NCBI GenBank assembly: GCA_030151565.1
Contig: JASLDM010000057.1
Location: 1-11,839, forward strand
Direction of reading: 5' to 3'
DNA from: Flavobacterium sp.
Lineage (GTDB): Bacteria; Bacteroidota; Bacteroidia; Flavobacteriales; Flavobacteriaceae
Length of the DNA: 11,839 nucleotides
In this document: positions 6,847-11,839 of the stretch, piece by piece
Layout: every line of letters starts with the position of its first letter
Numbering within the stretch: the stretch's first letter is position 1
Program-made: the position numbers and the translations under genes
The notes under the pieces: model-generated
The model's input: only the letters and a program-made list of their open reading frames with translations
The model's database searches: none
Told to the model about the DNA's origin: nothing

Positions 6847-7530
6847 ATGTCTAAAACTGTTTTATCCCTACAAGGAGTTGGAATTTATCAAAATGAGCAC
6901 AAGGTCCTTTCTAATGTCAATCTAGAAATTGAAAAGGGAGAATTCATTTACCTTATTGGAAAAACAGGTTCAGGAAAAAGTAGTTTAATGAAAACACTTT
7001 ATGCCGATTTACCTTTACATGAAGGAAACGGGGTAATAGTAGACTACGACTTAAAAACGATGAAAGAAAAAGACATTCCTTTTCTGAGAAGATCATTAGG
7101 TGTAGTTTTTCAAGATTTCAAACTCTTGTCTGATCGTAATATCCACGACAACCTATTGTTTGTATTAAAAGCAACAGGATGGGTAGAACGCGAAGCGATC
7201 AAACGCAAAATTGAAGAAGTTTTAGATAAAGTTGGTATGTTACCACACTTACATAAAATGCCACATCAGTTATCAGGTGGAGAGCAACAGCGCGTAGCTA
7301 TTGCACGTGCGTTACTCAACGATCCAGACCTAATTTTAGCCGATGAGCCTACAGGAAATCTAGATCCACAGACTAGTTCTGAGGTTATGGAAGTACTGCT
7401 AAAAATAAACGAAAATGGGCGTACCATTATTATGGTTACTCACGACTATGCTTTGTTGCTAAAATACCCTGCAAAAACATTAAAATGCGAAAACGGAAGC
7501 TTATTTGAAGTGGTACAAAGATCGCTATAA
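6847..7530 (+). CDS. ftsE: FtsE, cell-division ABC transporter ATP-binding protein
   Basis: A 227-residue ABC ATPase. All nucleotide-binding motifs are intact: Walker A GKTGSGKSS (38-46), Q-loop VVFQDFKLL with Q89, signature LSGGEQQ (142-148), Walker B LILADEPTGNLD (162-173) and switch H199 (VTHD). The short single-domain length and the sequence around FQDFKLLSDRN are typical of FtsE. FtsE pairs with membrane protein FtsX to gate periplasmic murein hydrolases at the division septum. No ftsX is adjacent; FtsE and FtsX are known to be separated in some Bacteroidota. I chose the ATG at 6847 because the 16-residue-longer frame starts with TTG inside the promoter and because MSKTVLSLQGVGIYQ is a natural ABC N-terminus. 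A LolD-like exporter ATPase is a less likely alternative. The gene runs directly into a glycosyltransferase. Confidence 0.85.
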   Translation: MSKTVLSLQGVGIYQNEHKVLSNVNLEIEKGEFIYLIGKTGSGKSSLMKTLYADLPLHEGNGVIVDYDLKTMKEKDIPFLRRSLGVVFQDFKLLSDRNIHDNLLFVLKATGWVEREAIKRKIEEVLDKVGMLPHLHKMPHQLSGGEQQRVAIARALLNDPDLILADEPTGNLDPQTSSEVMEVLLKINENGRTIIMVTHDYALLLKYPAKTLKCENGSLFEVVQRSL

Positions 7531-8438
7531 TGATTTCCATACTAATTCCCAGTTGTGATTATAATGTGCTGCCACTCGTAAAGCGTCTGGCTACAGAAGC
7601 ACACCAATTGGGTATTAACTTTGAACTTCTCGTACAAGAAGATGGGCAAAACAACGAGCATTTAACTGAGGCGATAGCCCAAATACCCCATTGTACTTAC
7701 AACTGGAATCCACAAAATCTGGGGCGAAGTAAAAATAGAAACCACTTGCTTCAACAAGCACAATACGATTGGGTTCTTTTATTAGATGCAGATGTTTTTC
7801 CAGTTTACAATACCTTTCTTGCTTCCTATATCGCGCAGATTGAATCGGCAACAATTGTTCAAGGAGGATTGGCTTATCAGAAAGAAAAACCTGAAGTAGC
7901 ACAACGCCTGCGCTGGACATATGGAAACCAAAGGGAGGTTAAATCAAAAGAAGATCGCCAGAAAAACCCTAGTTGTTTTACACTCTGTTCGAATCTTTTT
8001 TTCAATAAAAAACAACACCCTTTCCGTTTTGACGAATCGATCCAGGACTATGGCTATGAAGACGTGCTTTTTTTTCAAAAACTATTTGCCAATGAAGCTA
8101 CGATTTGTGCGCTAGACAATCCTGTTTACCACCTAAATTTAGATACGAATACGATTTTTATACAAAAAACCACTAAGGCAATGCATACTTTAGCTGCGCT
8201 AGTAGCAGAAGGAAAAATACAGCCAAATCAAACTACCTTGACAAAAGTAGCAGCAAAAATCAACAAATCAATTTGGGTAAAACCAATACTGCATATTTTT
8301 AAAAAAAGCCTTCCCTTACTCGAGTTCCAACTCAAGAGTTCACGGCCGTCTCTAGTTCTTTTCGATTTATACAAGCTAGGTATTTACCTACAACTCACAA
8401 ACGAAAAGAAGCAAAAAAAGACGCCCATTGTTGCATAA
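7530..8438 (+). CDS. GT2-family (GT-A fold) glycosyltransferase
   Basis: A 302-residue soluble protein. The N-terminus MISILIPSCDYN and LLVQEDGQNNE are the nucleotide-sugar-binding start of a GT-A fold. LLLDADVF gives the metal-binding DxD (D86-A-D88), and DYGYEDVLFF (E177, D178) with H201 resembles the acceptor/catalytic part of GT2/GT7-like enzymes. No transmembrane helix is seen, so it is cytoplasmic or peripheral. It probably transfers a sugar to a growing surface glycan. Its ATG overlaps the TAA of ftsE by one base (TAATG), so it is translated from the ftsE transcript. Its 3' end overlaps the convergent GT4 gene by 44 bp. Donor and acceptor cannot be told from sequence. Confidence 0.87.
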   Translation: MISILIPSCDYNVLPLVKRLATEAHQLGINFELLVQEDGQNNEHLTEAIAQIPHCTYNWNPQNLGRSKNRNHLLQQAQYDWVLLLDADVFPVYNTFLASYIAQIESATIVQGGLAYQKEKPEVAQRLRWTYGNQREVKSKEDRQKNPSCFTLCSNLFFNKKQHPFRFDESIQDYGYEDVLFFQKLFANEATICALDNPVYHLNLDTNTIFIQKTTKAMHTLAALVAEGKIQPNQTTLTKVAAKINKSIWVKPILHIFKKSLPLLEFQLKSSRPSLVLFDLYKLGIYLQLTNEKKQKKTPIVA

Positions 8439-9456
8439 CCACATCGGGACGCAACTCCTCTGGCAACTCCTTTTTATGTGTTTCAGACCAAAGCACACCA
8501 TTAAAAGCAGCTACAATACGATTGGCAAAACCTGCAATATCCCCTTCTGGAACCCAGAATACAATATCTTCTAAAAAAGAAGCTCCACGCAGGGTATCAT
8601 ACGCAACAATTGGAGTTTGTACAGCTACCGCTTCATAAAGTACCATTCCAAAACCTTCAGAAACGGAAGGATGTACCAAAACCATACTCGAAGCTATTTC
8701 TGTAGAAATAGCAGCCGTTACTCCTTGAAAAGTCACTCCATCACACGCATTTTTGAGCAATTCATCATAATACCCCACATCTTCAACTTCCCCGTAAATA
8801 CAAAGAGTAGCATCCGTAAATTGCTGTTTAACGATCTGCCAACTTTTCAAAAGAATATCATAGCGTTTTTCACGTGCAATACGTCCAACAGCAATGGCGG
8901 TATAAGGTTTTCGTTGTATATCTTGTATCGATACTCCCTCAACGCAATTGGGAATCACGGTTTTATTTGGGTGCTCCCATTGTTGCAACGCTTTATCATC
9001 TAGAAAAAGCAACCGATCAAAACGACGAATACCTTGTTGCACCACGAATCGAGCGATCTTTTGTTTCCAATAACCTGAAAAACCCTGAAACATCAAATCC
9101 ACATCGCCGTGAATTTCTAAAACGAAAGGAATATTAGTCGATAAAAACCAAGGAACCAAATAAGCTTTTAGTCCATTATCACTACAAATCACCACATCTG
9201 GCTTCACTTCTTTAATCCAAGTAGCAACGCTTTTGTAGTACGCATACACCTCTGCAATTGTTTTTGTAGGCAATGTATATTGAAAAATTCGAACTCGAGA
9301 ATCAAAGGAATAGAAAGGAGTAGCATTCGTTTCATTAGAACTGCAAATGGCGACTTCATAGTTCCAATGCGCGATCCAGTAGTTCACTTTCTGCGCTGTT
9401 ACTTTGGCAACACCACCTGCGCCTGTAATTCGAGTAGCTAAATAGAAAACCTTCAT
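8395..9456 (-). CDS. GT4-family glycosyltransferase
   Basis: A 353-residue GT-B enzyme. The N-terminal acceptor domain opens with MKVFYLATRITGAGGVAKV, where the GG loop is typical, and includes PFVLEIHGD (111-119). The C-terminal donor domain has AVGRIAREKRYD (189-200) and VHPSVSEGFGMVLYEA, giving the EX7E pair E267/E275 of retaining GT4 enzymes. It is near normal length for the family and apparently intact. Likely role: adding one sugar to a cell-surface polysaccharide or lipid-linked oligosaccharide at the cytoplasmic membrane face. It is the third gene of the minus-strand glycan operon; its ATG overlaps the ketoisomerase stop by 4 nt (ATGA). Its tail overlaps the 3' end of the plus-strand GT2, and no terminator is visible between the converging genes. 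Confidence 0.9.
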   Translation of the reverse strand: MKVFYLATRITGAGGVAKVTAQKVNYWIAHWNYEVAICSSNETNATPFYSFDSRVRIFQYTLPTKTIAEVYAYYKSVATWIKEVKPDVVICSDNGLKAYLVPWFLSTNIPFVLEIHGDVDLMFQGFSGYWKQKIARFVVQQGIRRFDRLLFLDDKALQQWEHPNKTVIPNCVEGVSIQDIQRKPYTAIAVGRIAREKRYDILLKSWQIVKQQFTDATLCIYGEVEDVGYYDELLKNACDGVTFQGVTAAISTEIASSMVLVHPSVSEGFGMVLYEAVAVQTPIVAYDTLRGASFLEDIVFWVPEGDIAGFANRIVAAFNGVLWSETHKKELPEELRPDVVMQQWASFFASFRL

Positions 9457-9863
9457 TTTTTTAATTCCAAAAACAACTCGTAATCGCGGATATAGTCTGA
9501 TGCGTCATAATAGTCAGAAGAAATAGACAAGCACACCGAACCAGAAGAAAAGTTATTGATCTCGCGCCAAATACCTTCCCGAATTAAAAGTCCCTCATTC
9601 GGTTTATTTAAAAACACTGTTTTCTCGGTAGTACCATCCTGTAGAACAATTTCAAAACTCCCACTCAAAGCCACTAAAAACGATTGCTGTTCTAAATGAG
9701 CGTGACCTCCGCGTACAGCGCCACTAGGAACATCGTAGAGATAATACACCCTTTTCATCTCAAAGGGGATGGTCATTTTCTCGATCACCGATAAATTACC
9801 TCTAGGATCTTCTATTTTCGGAATTGCAAGACGAACACAATCCGCTACTGTTGTTTTTTTCAT
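9453..9863 (-). CDS. QdtA/FdtA-like dTDP-sugar 3,4-ketoisomerase (cupin)
   Basis: A 136-residue single-domain cupin of the WxcM-C/FdtA/QdtA family. Visible features are the N-terminal PKIEDPRGNLSVIE (R21), KRVYYLYDVPSGAVRGGHAH with the HxH pair H54/H56, and a later beta strand, GSFEIVLQDG. The family isomerises dTDP-4-keto-6-deoxyglucose to the 3-keto sugar on the way to Fuc3NAc or Qui3NAc. Neither the transaminase and acetyltransferase that usually follow nor rmlA/rmlB are in the window, so the exact product is uncertain and a non-isomerase WxcM-like role is possible. A longer frame reaches 9923, but its first 20 residues lie within the upstream gene; the ATG at 9863 gives the family N-terminus MKKTTVADCVRL. 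It overlaps the upstream GT2 by 62 nt and the downstream GT4 by 4 nt. Confidence 0.82.
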   Translation of the reverse strand: MKKTTVADCVRLAIPKIEDPRGNLSVIEKMTIPFEMKRVYYLYDVPSGAVRGGHAHLEQQSFLVALSGSFEIVLQDGTTEKTVFLNKPNEGLLIREGIWREINNFSSGSVCLSISSDYYDASDYIRDYELFLELKK

Positions 9864-10668
9864 ACTGTTGCTGATAGGCTTTTTTTCCTTTTCTAACTTG
9901 ATGCAAGCACCTTGAAACCCCACTCCAAGTCAACTGCTGATTCCGTAAATCAGACGCTATTTTTCGAGCAATAGGGATACCATAAGAAGCTCGAAAGATA
10001 CGAAAAAAGACCGCTCCCACTATAAAATAACGCTCTGGATTAGACGCTCGTTCTGGAGAAGCAGTCGCAGTATGCAAAACTATAGGCGTAGCACTGTGAA
10101 TCACACGCCAATTTCCACGCCACAGATCGGCTGTAAAAACCGCCTCTTCCCCCAGGGGAAACAAAGCTCCCAATCCAAAAAGAGCATCAAATTTTAGCTG
10201 TTGTTCTTGAATAGCCTCTCGATTGACAACCATCTCAATAGAGCACAAACTAATCGCTTGTAAAAAAGTCAAAGGTCCCGCCTTTGGGTATTTTCTAAAC
10301 CAAGTATCAGCATCTTTCAATGCCCGAAACACATAAAGCCCCACATCGGTTTTACCGATTGGAAGTTGAGCTCTAATTTTCTGATCAAAATCAGGTTCCA
10401 AAATCACATCATCATCACACAGCAACAACCAATCGCCCTGCGCATATTCCAATGCTAAGTTTCTACTGTTAGACAAACCGGTAGAACGCGTATTCACCAC
10501 ACGTATATGAGCCTGATCACTCACCAAGGGGTTCTCAGATAGCGTTTGATTGATAATCAATATCGGGATTTGACGATCTGCCGTACGAGAGAACATTGAC
10601 TTTAAAAAGTCGAGATTCTCCCGATGTTGCGTCGAAATCAAAACTTCCAATACCGGTTTCTGCATCAT
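9802..10668 (-). CDS. GT2-family glycosyltransferase, first gene of minus-strand glycan operon
   Basis: A 288-residue GT-A enzyme. LEVLISTQHRENLDFLKSMF opens the nucleotide-binding region, GLSNSRNLALEYAQGDWLLLCDDDVILEPDF carries the metal-binding DDD (85-87), and FGLGALFPLGEEAVF (E174/E175) with H199 forms the probable catalytic/acceptor region. It has no clear transmembrane helix. Likely role: glycosyl transfer in surface-glycan assembly. The last ~20 residues (from about YEKNNSSGLCSS) are read from DNA that also encodes the start of the ketoisomerase in another frame, and they look unlike a conserved domain. Either the overlap is real or the frame was extended by loss of an earlier stop. 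An ATG pair opens the gene at 10668 and 10665; the start of the divergent gene is only 35 bp away. Confidence 0.87.
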   Translation of the reverse strand: MMQKPVLEVLISTQHRENLDFLKSMFSRTADRQIPILIINQTLSENPLVSDQAHIRVVNTRSTGLSNSRNLALEYAQGDWLLLCDDDVILEPDFDQKIRAQLPIGKTDVGLYVFRALKDADTWFRKYPKAGPLTFLQAISLCSIEMVVNREAIQEQQLKFDALFGLGALFPLGEEAVFTADLWRGNWRVIHSATPIVLHTATASPERASNPERYFIVGAVFFRIFRASYGIPIARKIASDLRNQQLTWSGVSRCLHQVRKGKKAYQQQYEKNNSSGLCSSCNSENRRS

Positions 10669-10673
10669 TCTCT

Positions 10674-10694
10674 GTATATTTGACTCAAATATAC
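10674..10694. promoter_or_regulatory. Palindromic divergent promoter
   Basis: Two perfect 10-bp arms, GTATATTTGA (10674-10683) and TCAAATATAC (10685-10694), flank a single C. Each arm contains TATATTTG, an exact TAnnTTTG -7 box: 10675-10682 on plus and 10693-10686 on minus. The downstream ATGs are 21 bp (plus, 10704) and 17 bp (minus, 10668) from their boxes, so both leaders must be very short. No good TTG element is seen at the -33 position on either side. Confidence 0.6.
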
Positions 10695-10703
10695 TTTTTT
10701 TAT

Positions 10704-11839
10704 ATGAAAATTGTCCTTGTTGGCGAATATAGTCGTTTGCACAACTCCTTAAAAGAAGGTTTACAACACTTAGGCTGTACTGTGATTCTAATCAGTACCG
10801 GAGATGCTTTTAAAAACTATCCTTCCGACCTGAAGCTAGCTACTACTTTTCGATCCAAACTAGGACATCTTGCTGCAAGAGCAGTTTATAAAATAAGCGG
10901 TTGGGATATCGAAAAAAGCTATGTAGGTTGGCAAGCCTGGAAAACCATCAAGCAACAACAAGATGTAGCGTGTTATCAGTTTATCAATCAAGATCCGTTT
11001 GAAACAGCGCCCTATTGGACCAAGAAAATTATCAAAACCATCAAAAAGCAAGGTGCTTCGTTGGTTCTTTTAGCTTGTGGAGACGATACCGTTGTCATCG
11101 ACAGCAACCTTTCTGGAGGGGTTCGCTATTCTCCCTTAACCCCTTATCTCGAAAACCCGAATCTAAAAAAACACTATCAATTTGCTTTAAAATATCAAAA
11201 GAACTCGTTTCGCAAACTACACGCCTTACTCGAAAAAGAATGCAAAGCCATTGTAGCATCTGACTTTGATTATGTAATCCCCTATAAAAATCGAATCAAA
11301 TTCGAAGGACTAATACCCAATCCTATTAACGTAGACCAAATTCCTTTTACCCCTTTACAGGCACAAGATAAGGTCGTTATTTTTCTCGGTATCAATCAAG
11401 GAAATGCCGTTCGCAAAGGAATTTCGTGTTTTAAAGAAGCCCTTCAAGAAATTGAAACACGGTATGCAAATCGCGTAACCATTATTAAGGTGCAGAACCT
11501 TCCCTACAACAGTTACATCCATTATTTATCCAAAGCAACCATTGTATTAGATCAAGTCTACAGCTATGATCAAGGATACAATGCCTTGGAAGCGATGGCA
11601 ATGGGTAAAGTTGTTTTTACGGGAGCCGAAACAGAGTTTCTAGACCATTACCAACTAGCAGAAGACGACGTTTGTATAGCTGCAAAACCCGATGTAGCAT
11701 ACCTCACTGCCAAATTATCCGAGCTTATAGAAAACCCCCATAAATTGGAGATAATTGGCAAGAATGCCCGTGAATTTATCGAAAAACACCACGATTACAA
11801 ACGAGTAGCCCTACAATATCTCGAGCATTACAAGCGCAT
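10704..11839 (+). CDS. Glycosyltransferase, GT4-like (3' end beyond window)
   Basis: An open frame starts at the ATG at 10704 and continues without a stop for 378 codons to the right edge, so the C-terminus is missing or nearly complete. The N-terminus MKIVLVGEYSRLHNSLKEGL with HLGCTVILIST is a Rossmann-type GT-B start. VVIFLGINQGNAVRKG opens the second domain, and SYDQGYNALEAMAMGK (about residues 287-302) matches the donor-binding region of group-1-type glycosyltransferases. The canonical EX7E pair is not obvious: the first position seems to be D or Q in YDQGYNALEA. It is therefore a divergent GT4 or related enzyme. It is transcribed away from the minus-strand glycan operon from the shared palindromic promoter and probably works on the same glycan. 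Confidence 0.83.
   Translation, partial: MKIVLVGEYSRLHNSLKEGLQHLGCTVILISTGDAFKNYPSDLKLATTFRSKLGHLAARAVYKISGWDIEKSYVGWQAWKTIKQQQDVACYQFINQDPFETAPYWTKKIIKTIKKQGASLVLLACGDDTVVIDSNLSGGVRYSPLTPYLENPNLKKHYQFALKYQKNSFRKLHALLEKECKAIVASDFDYVIPYKNRIKFEGLIPNPINVDQIPFTPLQAQDKVVIFLGINQGNAVRKGISCFKEALQEIETRYANRVTIIKVQNLPYNSYIHYLSKATIVLDQVYSYDQGYNALEAMAMGKVVFTGAETEFLDHYQLAEDDVCIAAKPDVAYLTAKLSELIENPHKLEIIGKNAREFIEKHHDYKRVALQYLEHYKR

Noticed and set aside
8617..9137. Plus-strand frames across the GT4 gene
   Set aside because: They are antisense to a well-supported GT4 enzyme with intact motifs and show no domain of their own.
9864..9923. Twenty-codon N-terminal extension of the ketoisomerase
   Set aside because: It lies wholly within the upstream GT2 gene and adds residues unlike the family; the ATG at 9863 starts the conserved domain.
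10860..11263. Short frames on both strands within the last gene
   Set aside because: They are shadows of the long frame that starts at 10704 and encodes a recognisable glycosyltransferase.
1..11839. CRISPR array, tRNA or rRNA genes, toxin-antitoxin pair
   Set aside because: No regularly spaced repeat array, no tRNA-like cloverleaf, no rRNA-like sequence and no small gene pair of that kind was found.

Overview
The window looks like chromosome from a member of the Flavobacteriaceae (Flavobacterium/Myroides-like). The DNA is AT-rich. Promoters follow the Bacteroidota pattern (a TAnnTTTG -7 box, sometimes with an upstream TTG), and leaders are A-rich rather than Shine-Dalgarno-like. Signal peptides end in xxAQ/xxSQ. 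A membrane-anchored TPR-AraC regulator and the FtsE sequence are also typical of the group. No rRNA, tRNA, CRISPR array, transposase or integrase was recognised.

Layout. (1) 1-1188, minus: 5' part of a secreted TPR-repeat protein, running off the left edge. (2) 1319-2358, minus: a two-gene lrgA-lrgB unit with a 4-nt overlap, its own promoter and a clear terminator; the lrgA start is moved to an ATG inside the longer TTG-started frame. (3) About 2.4-6.8 kb: an AT-rich module bounded by gene-poor spacers that share a perfect 22-bp direct repeat. It holds two tightly coupled minus-strand genes for small outer-membrane beta-barrel-like proteins (3032-3601 and 3604-4239), a good intrinsic terminator for them, a 446-bp divergent control region, and a plus-strand gene for a TPR / transmembrane / AraC-type HTH regulator (4686-6509). 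The control region carries three related 16-bp sites starting at 4515, 4555 and 4575, spaced 40 and 20 bp, which suits an AraC-family direct-repeat operator. (4) 6799-8438, plus: ftsE with a well-spaced promoter, then a GT2 glycosyltransferase whose ATG overlaps the ftsE stop by 1 nt. (5) 8395-10668, minus: a glycan operon, GT2 - QdtA/FdtA-like sugar ketoisomerase - GT4, with 62-nt and 4-nt overlaps. Its last gene overlaps the convergent GT2 by 44 nt. (6) 10704 to the right edge, plus: another glycosyltransferase. It is separated from the operon by 35 bp, in which a 21-bp palindrome supplies a -7 box on each strand.

How it fits together. The right half is a surface-glycan locus: four glycosyltransferases and a nucleotide-sugar ketoisomerase, probably making or decorating a polysaccharide with a 3-amino- or 3-keto-derived deoxysugar, joined to the housekeeping ftsE transcript. 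The middle module reads as a self-contained surface-protein unit: an inner-membrane regulator with a predicted periplasmic TPR sensor and cytoplasmic DNA-binding domain, divergently placed from two outer-membrane proteins, with phased operator-like repeats between them. This module is the best candidate in the window for an undescribed system. The regulatory link is inferred from arrangement and not proven.
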